Below, one piece after another: positions 1 through 13,160 of a stretch of 64,000 nucleotides of DNA. The position numbers were made by a program, and so were the translations under genes. Each line of letters starts with the position of its first letter. Within the stretch, counting starts at the first letter, position 1. The notes under the pieces are model-generated. The model searched no databases. It worked only from the letters and a program-made list of their open reading frames with translations, and was not told where the DNA came from. The DNA is from Mycteria americana (lineage: Eukaryota > Chordata > Aves > Ciconiiformes > Ciconiidae), in the NCBI RefSeq assembly GCF_035582795.1, contig NC_134383.1, positions 317,501-381,500 on the forward strand, read 5' to 3'.

Positions 1-388
1 TGCTCTCAACAAAGGCTATGACTGGTCACTTACGTTTTAAGGTTTGTGATGTGGCTGTCTGTTTCTTTTGAGAGTAACAGATGCAGAAGGAGGGCCACAC
101 CAAATGGTGCTGAGGAGGAGGAGGGGGAAGGAAGGACAGGACTGACAAGCCAACACACAATATACCTAGTTCTAAATAATGTTTTTGGTTACTCTGCTTT
201 AGAACGAGGAAGCGTACACAAAACCTGGGAATGGCATTAATGTTTAACTGCTTAAGAAAAAAAAAAAAAAGGAAAAGAAAAACCGAAAACAGAAAACCCA
301 ACCCCACAAACAGGCTCTCTTGATACTTTTTGCTTGGACAGCTGGCAAACCGCAGGGTGTCGCAGTAGGATGCAGAACAATTACTTAC

Positions 389-2588
389 TTGCTTGTTACT
401 TTATTTGGCTCCCAAAATCTGGACTTTTTTACACTGAACCATGGAAAAACACGCTCCATTTGCTGAAGGAAAACAACACTCCATTAGAAATGTTATACAA
501 CATACCCAAAAATTCAAAGACATTCAGCCGAGGTCTACTGTAAATGCCCGACTCGTAAGATTCTGTTAACATCGACAACCCTGACAATGTATTATTTTAC
601 TCCTGGAAATACCCAAGCAATGGTAAGCGTGATGGACCCTTTGGATTCCAACAGCAGCAAGCAGTGGTATGATACCAAGCGGATTTCAAAATAACTGCAG
701 TCCAGCTCACCCGAATAAAGAAGGACTTGACCATGCTGTTGGCTTTCTTAACTTCCGGCTGCCCTCCATCGGAATTAATGGCTGCTTGAATTATCTTCAC
801 GATATCATCACTAAAATCCAACTACAAGAAAGCCACAAAATTTCACATTAACAGGATTGTCTCTTGTACAGCTACACCACCCACTCATTTTTTAAGGCAT
901 CCAGTGAGCATCCAGATGACTAGAAGACTGAACCAGAGCATCGCCTTAAAAGCAGAAAAAGAATTTGGCTGTAAAGAAACAAGCAGCCCTCCCTGTGCAT
1001 TTGCAAACTGGCTGGCAGAACTGCTCCACCCGTAACTCTTCACTTCTTCCTTCTACCAGGAGTTGACTGCTGACCAATTTTACATCGGCTAAGCTAGCTA
1101 CCTCACAAGGATTTGGCCAAAATCTGGCAACAGCACGTTTGCCTAGCACTTTGCAATATACAGTCTTCCTCAAGGTTAGAGGCTCTGTAGGGAAAAAAGA
1201 GGAAAAGGCCGCTCCCCACAAAGAAAACCGATTCGGTCAGCTTTAGCATTTTGTATAAATGACCCTTAAAGAGATCATCCCTCCGCACATGAATCATTAG
1301 TTTCCAGGTAACTGACTACCACCAGTGTTATCTGGCTAGGCCTTCAGTTCGAATTTGCACACGAAGGATGACCTATCCTGTTTCCATCAGCATAAATGTC
1401 TGACTAAGAGCAAAAGGGATTTAACCAAGTACCGCTGCTGGTTAAAGAGAGCCATACAACAGTGTAAATGACACGTCTTTGGGCCAACATTAACATGAGC
1501 GCCAGGCAGAATTATTTTCGGCAGCACGTTAACCTGTTTCCTTGTTCCTAAAGAAAAGGCTTAACCGTGCTCAGTTATAAACACCACGGGTCATAAAGCA
1601 ATTCATAGGATCTATTATCAGAGCGGAACACTAAAACTTTGACATACCACAGAAGTGTAACATCCTTGATCCATTTTTCTTTTCACTCCTTCCAGATCCA
1701 GAGGTTGCTGCTCCTCCTGTTTACTGACTTCTGTTAGGACAGGAGGATCGGGACCTTCAGGAGAGCTTCTGGATGGGATACTCTCTTCTGTCTCAGGATT
1801 TAAATCAGGCGGTTTTGCTGCCTGTTAACATCAGCAACCAGACAGAGGGACATTGGCTATTGAAGTGTGGCTGCTACTCATGACATACTCCCATGCACGT
1901 TTATCGGCCCAGAGATTCTCACTAACATGAAAGAAAGGAGACTCAAGTTCTCAATACCTGTCCAAGACGTCGGGACAAAAATGAAAAGATCTTAACCAGC
2001 TTTCTGCTGCTGCCCTGTAAGGCACACAGCAGAGCAGAGTGATCGGCTGTAAGGATCAAACTCATTTTTCAGAAGTCTTATTGCCAAATATATATTTCAA
2101 GACTAAGATCCTGTTCTTCTGTCAAAAAAAGCACCTTCACCATCACAGAGCTAAATCCTCCTGTTCCTTGAAGAACTTTACCCTCGTTTTTCTTTTAGCC
2201 TCACAAGTCATATCATAGGTACCCGCTTCTTTGTTTCCACAGGAACGAACAAAAGAAAGAAAACAAAAATCCCGGTACGTGTTGTTCTAAGTACGGATAA
2301 AGACGCTTTTGCAGTATGATGCACAACACCACCAGCATTCAACTGAATGCCAGGCAACACCTCAAGCCAGAATACGTTGATGAGACGCGAGGCTCCAGCT
2401 TACCTGTCGATACCGCAGCAAGTGGCTAGTAGTTCTAGAATTTAACAGGGCTGTTAAAACCTGCTTTAAGGAAACCTGCAGCTCCTTTTCCAGTGCCAGA
2501 CGCCACTCTGCAGGATGCTGCTCCGTACAGTTAATGCAGGTGTACGCTACGCTCTCAGGCAAGTTAGAGAGTATCTCATACATTTCAT
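389..2588 (-). CDS. KMT2A: KMT2A exons 15-18: end of PHD3 and bromodomain
   Basis: Exons 2404-2588, 1648-1821, 711-821 and 389-462 encode about residues 1578-1758. They finish PHD3 (ESVAYTCINC) and code for the bromodomain: PAEWRLALEKELQVSLKQV, a long loop insertion (PETEESIPSRSSPEGPDPP), then DFSDDIVKIIQAAINSDGG and KKANSMVKSFFIR. Exon 18 (74 nt) reads QMERVFPWFSVKKSRFWEP and ends with two leftover bases at a GTAAGT donor. The next exon lies outside the window; positions 1-388 are intron 18 with nothing else recognised. Confidence 0.95.
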
Positions 2589-5500
2589 CTGAAGACAAAA
2601 AAAATAAAATAACAGTCTGAACTACTTTACTGAAGGATGGATTTAGGGAAAAACCCCTGCTCCACGCTTATTGTCTAACTGAAACACTTCTCACCTAACA
2701 AAAGCATCCTGGGCAATTACCTGAGCGATACTGCATTTGAGGCAAGTCCTATGCTTTCAAGATGTCATTGATACTAGCACTGGTTTACCTGTAGCCATTC
2801 TACAGGTATTTTTCGGGTAGGTCACAACAGGTGAGGGTGTTAACGTAACGCTCTAGTAGAAAGGTCCAAAACTGGATTGGTTTGGTCTACTCGCTGTCCC
2901 GCGTTCTTAAGTACTGAGGAGATAAGGATCTGCCTTACCAGAAAGGTTTTCACATTTGGAGTGGACCCAGCGGTCACATTTCCCACATTGCATCATCTTG
3001 CTCTCATAGTCGTCATCATCATAGCATTTGTCACAGAGAGGACAAAAATTTCCTGCAAACAAGACGTGATTTTTATCAGAAGTTCAGCTGCCACACACAC
3101 CTTAAAGGCTAGGTGGTTACTTCCTAGTGTGCTAAGAAAGCAGCTCTCTGAAAACCCCCAGCAGTAAGCTGCCAATACAGTTACATCTGCTTTTGCAACA
3201 CTGCAAACAACGGCCACAAAAATAACCTGCTTGGAAGACCACTGACTGCTCTAGAATTCTGTTACTGGGTACCCATTTTTTGGGGGTGGTGAGACTAACA
3301 AAATGCTATATGCAATTAGCTTTACAGTGTAAAACGAAAGGACAAAGATGACATACAGGCAAGAAATCAGGTGGAATAGTCCAGATTTTCTATCCTGAGA
3401 TTCCCCCCCCCCCCCCCCCCGAGTGCCCCTCCTAGATTCAAAGGCGTCACGTACAGTAACTAACACAAGAAGGAACAACCACTTTACAATAGGAATTTTG
3501 TTGCTTTTAACTCAGGAGTCCTTTAAAATGTCTTTTTCTCAACTGCTACTTGAAACCCTGGGCCAACAGGTGTGTAATAATTGCTTTATATGGTATAGTG
3601 TTTAAATTCTGGAAGCCTCGACCTCTGACAAGAAAACAGTGGTGACTTTTGTTAGCCACTGTAAAATCTAAGAACCTGACTTTCCCACAGAAACCATTAC
3701 ATGTGCTTTCATGCTTGACCCTAACACCAGCTTTCACTCCTGTCTGTACCGTGACAAGCTCGCCTGCCCTCAGGCCCTCCGTTCACTCTACGCTGATGCT
3801 GTCTAATTCAAAACCGAGCATCTGAAGAGGCTCCTGCTGTCAAGAACCACAACGTTATGTACCTTTAGCAAAGAGTTTGGCACAATCATGACACAGCGAG
3901 AAGTCATGAGACCACTGCGCATCCCACCCTTTGCCTGGTGTTGTTGATCCACAGCTCTTGCAGCGAACACATTTGGTACATATCTGGAAAAGGAATGTGT
4001 TTGGCAAGAGTTATTTGCTTTTATCCAGTGGTTTCTGTGCTTTAGTCCTAACGATACGTTTCACAGTTTTTATTATTTAATGAGCGCAGAGAGCTTATAC
4101 AACAGAACAAGGCGTTTCAAATACCAAAACTTGCACTAAAAAGAAAAGAGCTCCCTCCCTTTATGGCAAGATGGTGATAAGGCAACAAGAACAAAAAGGA
4201 AAATAAATCATAGTGTAGTTTTCCTGTCCTTCATATTTGCACTGATGACAAGATCACCCTTCCCTTCACATAAAACAGCATAAGTAGCTGTGGCATTTCT
4301 TCTGACCTAAAATACGAGGTCTTATTTTAAGTTTTCTAACTCTGAGGATATCGTAGTAAAAAAAACACCTAAAAACTACTAGTACCAAATACACTACAGG
4401 CAAAGCTTTCGCACTTCTTTAGAACACAAACTTGAAAGACACAAAAGAGTGCAGTAACCCAAGTTGTCTCGCAATACCAATATCAAGCGATAAGTTCGTT
4501 AACAAGGTAAATGCTTCCATTCTAAAGAGCTTCTTCCACATTCTGGGACTATCAGAAGAATTACTACAACTAAAAAAGGTGTAATCTCTTTAAAAATCCT
4601 GCTTGTTCAGAACCTTATCAACAACCCATCTCATCATCTATTTCCAAATGTATCTTCCAACGCAACAGGCACCCTGCCTTAAAAAGCTAAGCGATTGCAT
4701 CAGAGCAGGTAAGTCTGCAGAGCTCTGGCCCCTAGCGTGATCATCAGTCAACAAGCGGATTACCCGAGAAGAAATCAAAATCCCTCACCCAAACTTTCTT
4801 TTTCTTGGTGGGTTTTGTTGGGTAGTTTGGGCCCAGGCACTCGGGGTGATAGCTGTTTCGGCACTTGTTACACTCCAGCAACTGCTACAAGAATAAGGGG
4901 AAACAGCATTGGAACAGAGACCCTTCAAAGGGATGCAAAATCCTGGATGTTTTCGGTTGATGTGGGATCGCCCATTCAGGGCAAGCAGAAGAAGTTGCAG
5001 CGGAGCAACTCGAGAGGCATTCTCCCCAGCGCACAGCGGCGCTCGCGCAGGGACTCTGCGCTTCCCTGCTCCCCGGTGCACAAGAGGAGCTCTGGGAGCA
5101 GCATGGGGGGTGCCCGCCAGGTCTCCCGGCGGTTTGGGGGTACCTTGGTGGCCTGGTGCTGTCTCCCACACACGTGGCAGAACTTGCAGCGACGGCAGCA
5201 CCAGTTTTCCAGCTGGTCCTCCAGGGGCCGCTCGCTCTCCTCTAAGCAGAACTTGTGGAAAGGCTCACAACAGACCTGACAATACACAAACTGCAAGGGG
5301 GGAGAGGGAGGTTTTAGCAAGTCAGAAGCTGCTCCGAGTTCCCAAACAAGCCCCCTCGCGCTCCGAACTACGTTGAATTCTGCTTTGCAACTAACAGAAC
5401 AAGGATACCTACTGGCATATTTTAGGAGGGAAACTGCGCGCGTACTTCAGATAACCCAAACACATGCTTGTCTACCCAGACTAGGCATCTAGCAGCAAAG

Positions 5501-8500
5501 TGGGGTCTGGTACCTGTTATCTAAGTGTTCTGAGTACTGGCAAAGGCCTAAAGGGCTCTTCAGGATCTCCCTCCCTCGCTGTAACACAAGCCAACCACAC
5601 CAGAAGAAACACTTAGTGCAGAAGGAAGGGATACGCGGAGCCAAGAGAGACATTCCTCCCTCCATTCAGCTTAGGTGGCCCACGTGAAAGCTCTTCTAAT
5701 TTCTACGTGTCCCCTACAAGGCTGGTCATACTAGAAAAAGAATCATCCTTACGGCACGAACACTGCATGCTCACAGGGGACAGAAGAATCGTTTGTGCCC
5801 TTGAGCAACCTGATTGAGAAGGGGATGGCTCCGTGCCCCACCGGACCTTCGCCGTCCTCAAGTGCACTGATGTCCACATACAGAACTTAACCCCCTTTTC
5901 CCCAAATATCATTCACTCATCATAACCCGGCCCATCACCTTCCCAGGACGGCTGGTCTGAAGATGTTGAGAAGGCACCTATCTATACCTGGAAACACATT
6001 TAACACATCTTAAGCCCAAATCCAGCTCTTTATACAGCACCAGAATCCTTCCAGTCACGTTTCAGTAATGGTTTGCAGCTCTCAGCAGAAACAGACATAC
6101 CTGGGAAAGTCAATACTGCCTACAGCCCTTTAACATTATCGGCGGCCTTTCTTATTTCAAGTTAAAAAAAAAGCAAAGCCCCTGCTTGACATCAGATGCA
6201 GGATTCCAAATTAAGAGGAGACGCAGGTGCTCTCAAATACGCTATTCTTTATGTCTAATATAGTTCACCTGCAAAGCAAGCACCGCAGAAGCTTCCAAAC
6301 TGATTTTAAACACCTTGCATTTTAGTACCTTAGGACAAAGTTTAGCAAAGACAGATTTACAGGTATCATTTTAACTTCTCTCGGACTAAGGTCACGATAT
6401 TATTTATTTATTTATTTTTCTAACAACGCGGTGCTGTAACTAAGTCATCGACAGCAGAACACAATGCTTTACCTCCACATGTCCACTGCTGGCACAGAGA
6501 AAACAGACCACCCTGGGAGTAATAGGTACCGAGGTGACGATGCCTAACCCACCCATCTCCCAAACATTCTCCACTTCACAGTCCTCCTGAAAGTACAAAA
6601 GGATACATCACCATGCAGAATAAGGCAATACAACATCAGTATAAAGTGCTCACATTGATTGCTGCTTTATACGTTCTGCGCCTGTGATTAAGCGGTCTCA
6701 AACTGAAACCATTTCGACTTCTACCTTGGTCTACTTTACAGTGCATATTGGAATAGTCACATCTCGGCGCTGTTCTTGCCAAGAGAGCTCACTAACACGC
6801 TAGCCTTCCTTCTACGGAAAGCAAGCCTAAGGAACAAGACAAAGTTTGTCACGATTGCACAATTATTACTAAAAGTGAAATTTCAGAAGAATTGTACTTT
6901 ATTAAAACTCCATATTTGTATAAAACACTTACGAGATCTCACTATAATCTCCAGTATCAACACTTATAGATGGACTGAAAAATTATTAGGAAAATATTAA
7001 TTTTTATTATTTCAACACTGTTGTTCAAAAAAGTACATGATTTATCAGTTTAAAACCCCAGATATACCCAAAATGTTGTGAATTACAAGTTACTAACATT
7101 TTCCCCAAATCCTGATGGCTCAAGTTGTGGTAAGGTTTTATAGTTCCATCTTAATGGAATAATTCTTCATAAACCTCAAATTCTTGCTCATCCTCACACA
7201 TTGACAGTTAAGGTTTTAAAGCTTTAAGTGTCTCTTCATCCAGTACGCTAATTCTAAGAAAAAAAAGGCATAACAAGCTTCTAAAAAAATCAACCGAGTG
7301 ACTTGTCATGAAGGCTCCTATTTGCAGTTCTCTCTGAACAGTACCAGACACACAAACTTAGAAGCCACTGCCAGCACTCTTGAGGGACTCTAGTTCCAGT
7401 GTTTAGAGCCAGGTAACATTCAAATACTTAAAACATTTTGTCCTCTACCTTGAAATCCACTCGGATTCTGTGGACTCCATCTGTAGGTGGCTTTTGCTTG
7501 GAACTGCTTCCGTTAGTCAGAGTGCTGAGCAAATTCAGCGTGCTGCTTTCTGGCTTGCTTATAGGAGGGGGCTTTTCCTAGTCAAGTAAAGGAGCCTGCA
7601 TTAATCCCAAACGTTAAAACTTAACCAGTAATTATATTAAACGCCGTAGATGATTCACAGACAAAACCCCCAAACCATCACAGAATTAATGAGCGTGTAA
7701 AAGTTGCAAGAAAGTAACTATTCTGCAAACCATTTCTTAGGAGCATTCCGCACACAATTACATTTCTAATTCAATTTGCTGCATTTTCCTCTAACATCGT
7801 GTTGTGTTCTCTCATCAGAGCGCTGTTTTTTATTTTGGTACAGTGGGGCAACTCTGGGTGTAATTAGTCCCTACGCACTTCTCTCTCAGATTTAAATAAG
7901 ACAATTTTTTTTTTTTTCACCCCATAATGGAGTTGTTTCTGAGATGAAGGTAGTTCCATTTTTTACGGAAAAGCTAGCCTCCACCCTGCAGCGTACAAGT
8001 CTTAGAGAACGTGTTAACATCTAAACCGAATCTTAGGCATGCGCCAGGTACTTTGGTATCCACATACTGCCACAGGGAAAAGTACAAAAAAAATTCCGCA
8101 AAAGGGTTAAGTAATACAGTTCTACTTTCTAGACAGATAGAAGTTCCAGGTTCTTGAAATTTACTGACTGCGTACAAAAAACAGTATTCACCTTTTCTTT
8201 TGGTTTCTGTTTCACAGGGAAAGTTGGACGGGGAGCAATTTTTTTCTGTTTGCTTTGTTCTGTGCCTAGGAAGGGGGGAAAAATTATGAGTATTTCAAGT
8301 AACTAACAGCCACCTGTAGAGAAGAAAAGGGAAAAAAATCAGCTGGATAATGTGTGATGAATTTTAGTCTAGAATTTTTCCACCCTCTTCTGTGACTGCA
8401 CCTCACCACCTATGACTCGAGCAGTCTCCTCAAGGCATGACCAGGAGAGCGTGCTCTGCTACAGATCTGAAGCGTTCTGGGTGCAAAGCCACAGAAGTCC

Positions 8501-11500
8501 TGGAGCTGCCTTGTTGGGGACTGTTCATGCTGTTCTGTACTATGTGCAACAGCAGACTACGTTTTTGTGGTAAAAAGATCACATTCTCCTTGTTTCACGT
8601 TCAGACTGTGAACAGTCAACAGACTTAGCAGTACTGAAACTATACTTCAAGACTGCCAAGACTACATGACTAAAAATCACAATAAGGATGGCCACCTTTC
8701 TCCCCGCCCCAACACACACTGTAGTTCAATAAAAAGGAAGCCAGTTCTAAGAAAAAAATCCAAAATAATCTGCTGTAATTTCACCAGATCATAAAGCATT
8801 TACCAGCTTTAAAATCCAACAGCTTTTAGCAGTAGTGTTACTTAACATGACTCAAACAGACTGAGGATAAACAGTCCCATTTACCTATTTCTGGCTGGGG
8901 AGTCTGCTTTTTCTTAGGCTCAGAAGTGGTAGGTTTAGGTGCTTCTTTTTTCAAAGGTCCTGAGCTCGGTGGCTGAGAAGGAGGGAGCTGTACTGGCTGG
9001 GACGCCTGCTTGCCAGTCTTTCTGGTACCAGATGCAGGGACCTGCTTGGGCTCCGGCACTGGAACGGAGGAATTCCCATCCTCATGCTTTTCCTCAACGG
9101 GCTTACGGGTAGGTTCACTGTTCTTCTTTACAGCATTGTCTTCTCTCGATACGATAGCCTGAGGAGTTTGTTTCTGTCCAGAGTCCAACTGGTTCTTTCC
9201 AGAATGGCTTTCTTTCTTTTCGTTTGTCTTCGATTTCTTCTCTTTCTTTTTTGCAGCTAGGAAGAAGAAGCATCAATAAAGCAACACAGATAAAATGGTG
9301 TGACTTCAAATGATTTGCTGCTTTTTTTAAAATAAGGAAACAGACACTTGGATGTCAGAATTCTGTCATTCTGTCATACAAAAGAAAAAGCGGCGCTCAA
9401 AAAAATAAAGCATTTTGTTGGTAAAAGTAATGCACTTGGCTTACATTGCAATCTGTGTTCTAACACTTCGGGCTTCTGTTCTGACAGCGCAGTAAGCAAA
9501 ACCCTTCTGTAGTAAGCAAAGCCCTTCTGTAGTAAAACAGATTCAGAGCTTAACTGCGCAAAGGAGAAAGCAGACTTTGTACAGTGAGGTTCAGGGAGTT
9601 CAAGGCGGCTGCCTGACTGCTGTCACACTAACACACAGACCTCCAGAGGTCCAGTACCAAGAACGCGGGGATTTAACAGAACACATACAACGGCTCACTT
9701 AAGCCTTATGCCAGTGACAAGGAGGCTCCAAGAGACTCATCAGGCCCCGTGTCACTCAGGAGCAGGCAAACCTCTGAGAAATGCTTCACCCGAAGGGCAG
9801 AGGGTAGACTGACCAGCCATCACGAGCAGCTCCCTACGAAAGGAAGGAAGAACTACAAGTCCAGTGCTGAAAGAGACAGCCACTGTTACGGAGTAGAGAT
9901 GCTGCCTGTACTCGCATCTCTCCTGCGACTTTCACCTGACGTCACCAGAACAGGCAGGCTCCCTGTTAACATTTGGTTGCAGACTAACCTTTTATAAGCT
10001 CAGTGTAGCCACAGTGACAGCGCAAAGAGCAAAATTTGAGACGTGAAGATGTCTCTCTTGTGCTACACTCGAGCCAAGTCTCTTAGCCTACCTTTAGCTT
10101 GCTTCTGGAGGTATGCTTTTGAAGGCATCCACTGTAGATTCTGACATTTCCTCATTCTACAAAGAAAGAGCACGTTGTGAAATCAGAAGGAAAACGCAGA
10201 CATTAAGAGGGCAGTTTGTAAACATTCAACACAAAAAATGGAAAATACCCACTATCAATACGCCCACTACCTTTTTCCAAGCAATCTCCCCCCCTCCGTT
10301 CCCTCTTCAGAGATATCCAAAAGAAATTTCTTATTTTCCTCTGTATTTTCCTTTTGGTTTTCCACACTCTCAACACAATTTTGAGGTTAATAAAACCGCT
10401 TACGTAACAACACTGCTTCACTGGTAAATCCCCCGTCAACTCCACTTCTTAGATTTGAGAAGTATCAGAATACGTCCGAGAGCTCCAAGAAACCACACCA
10501 AACTCTCTCAACCGTAGGTTTTACGTAATCCAAGCTGAGGCCATTTCGGACAAAAAGAGTTACTCTCGGAGTGGAATCAGATTAGGTGGCCAAGCCTTTT
10601 TGTAAGCGTTCAACTTACTTCCTATTTTGCTTATGTTTAGCCTATGGTGTCTTCTATAAGTTGGGCTAGGCTTTGCTTCTGCCCTCATTCTTGTAGCAGG
10701 GCCCGTGGTTTTGAAACCTAGCCCGAGGCCTGGGCAAAGCTGCTAAGAGCGAGACTACTTCCAGTAGTCTGCAGAGTGTTTTCAGAGATGAGTACTACAC
10801 AGCAATTCTCACAGCTACGCTTTATAGCTAGCTTTTGTACCACAACAATCTTCATTGGTGCCCCTTCAGTTGCTGCCTTTTCAGACAGATTATCTAGTCT
10901 GGTAAAATCAATTTAATGCAGCAATTTAAAAAAAGGAAAAGGTTCAGGCTAAGTGATATGTATAAAAAAAATGACAGGAAAAATCGAGGAAGAGTGGTAT
11001 TTCTTAATGACATCCAGAGACATCTTTGTTACATGAAGTGTGTACACACTAGATAAACGCCATCTCGAAAACACAAGCTCTTCATAAATGCAATTTGGGA
11101 GAATAAGAGGTAAATATTTACGTATACATTGCCTTCCTTGCAAAAACCCATGCTGCCTAATGAAAGCCACTGTTCTCATACCAAACACTTTTCAGTGCTA
11201 TGCCAGTTTCGTCAAACTGGGGAGAATAAACCAGAAGCAAACTTCAGAAAAGGAGCTCGTAACAAGCACACCTTGAATCAGGATCTTAACTTGTAAATTA
11301 AACTGCTTACAATCCCCTGCTGCGATCCAGCCTCAGCCCAGGCCAAATTCACTCCAAGCCTGTGCTACAGGGTACATCTGCTGTTCCCTGTCCCAGAGTG
11401 TGGGTATGCTTATCCCACTCAGCGTAGGGATTAGACAGTTTCTCAGACACATACTTACTTGCAGCATTGCTTCTTTATATTGCGCCCACCAAACTTGGGT

Positions 11501-13127
11501 TTGTCTAGACAGTTAGTACAGACACCACAGTCCTCTGGAACCTGACAGCCCGAACACTGCCCACAGCGCCTTGAGCGTCGGCCCTTCTTCACCGGAGGTT
11601 CTTGCTGTGCCTTGTTTCTGGTAACTGGCTTAATTGGCTTGATAGGTGGAGCAAGAGGTTCGGCCTCTTCTGAGCCAGCTATCGATGACTTATCTATCCA
11701 AAAAAATTTCTAAAGTGAATTCACTGATGTCAAAGAATGTTTCAGGAGCGTCTAATTTGCTAATGGAATTTATTCCATTAAGCATACGTTCACCTGCAGA
11801 GCCACACAAGGGGAGTGTGTGAGCGTGTGTATGCACACATATATGTACGTGTGCATGTGAATATGTACACGCACCCCTGAGCAGACCAAAGTTTAGGGCA
11901 GAACACGTTTATAACAATTACCCACGGTTAAAAGGATTAACCCTGTTTAAGTGGCATTGTAACAGAGAGTCTGAGCTGTTTAACATACTTTCCCTTGTTA
12001 ATCACTTGAAGTCCTCATTTTAAGCAGTCAACAAAAGCTGACTTTGTACGAATCCACAGATGAAAACTAAAAATCTTAACTCACCATCGTTCCCCATGGA
12101 AGACAGTATCTTCTCCCGTTCTTCCCACGGTAAGGCACTCAGAGTGGGCATGTCATCAGGAAACACTGCTCGCTTGCGGCCCAGCGCAACAGCTGCTCTC
12201 CTGCAAACATGTTTTATTCGTGGTCCTCGGACTGACGTTTCTGATGAATCGCTCTCTTGTCCCTAGATTTCAGAACATGAGAACAGACAGTATTCCTAAG
12301 GAAGGTACCAAAATGAGGCTGGGAAACGTGTGACGGAAACTTCTAAACAACCTAAAAAGAGTTAAATTACATCTTTGTAAGAATCGGGACAAAAATAAAG
12401 ACTTTCAGCCTTCTAAGCCTCGGTTATCCAAGAGAGGATAAACTCAAAAGAACAAGAGGTTTTACTCATTTGGAATTACAGGGTAAGTTTCTACCTGCTA
12501 CTGGGAAGCAAACTCGCTCATGAAGCCCCGTTATCAAGGCACTGATATAATAAAAATCAGAGTTGACTGGAATTAGACTAACATTTGGTGCTCTACTGAT
12601 CCAGCAGAAGCCAGAAGTAAATCAAGCTGTTTGATAGCTTTGTAGCTGCTGGCCTTTAAGATGAGGAGCTTGGGTTTACTGAGGTGCTAAAAGAAATGTG
12701 GCATTTCAGTGCAATTTTCCATGTTTTCATCATAGGATTCTGAAGTATCTCCCACTAAAAGAACTTCCCCAAACAGGTTAATTGTGAGGGCCTGGGCTTC
12801 TTCTATACCAGGCCAGACACAGAGAAGCATGCAAGCACTTCTTTGTTTCAGAGACAAAAGCTCGAGAGTTTTCTTTTTAAAATATACGCTAGTGATTTTC
12901 AACACTAGTGCCATTAAGGAAAGTAAAAGTTTAAATAAAAAGGGAGTATTCTCTGAAAGTGTATTTCACCCACCTTTCTGGTAGCTAAAGAGGACTGCAG
13001 AAAAGGGTAGGTTTGGGGTGGGGGAATGGGGAGAGGGAAGAGAGGAAAGCGGTAGGAAGCAGTCCTCCAATCAGATGCAAAATCCCAATGGATTTTGCTC
13101 CCGCCGCCCATAAGTGACAGATCATCG

Positions 13128-13160
<33 letters not shown>

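Noticed and set aside
13136-13160. Poly-A run as a SINE or processed pseudogene tail
   Set aside because: No retrotransposed body or target-site duplication is visible next to it.
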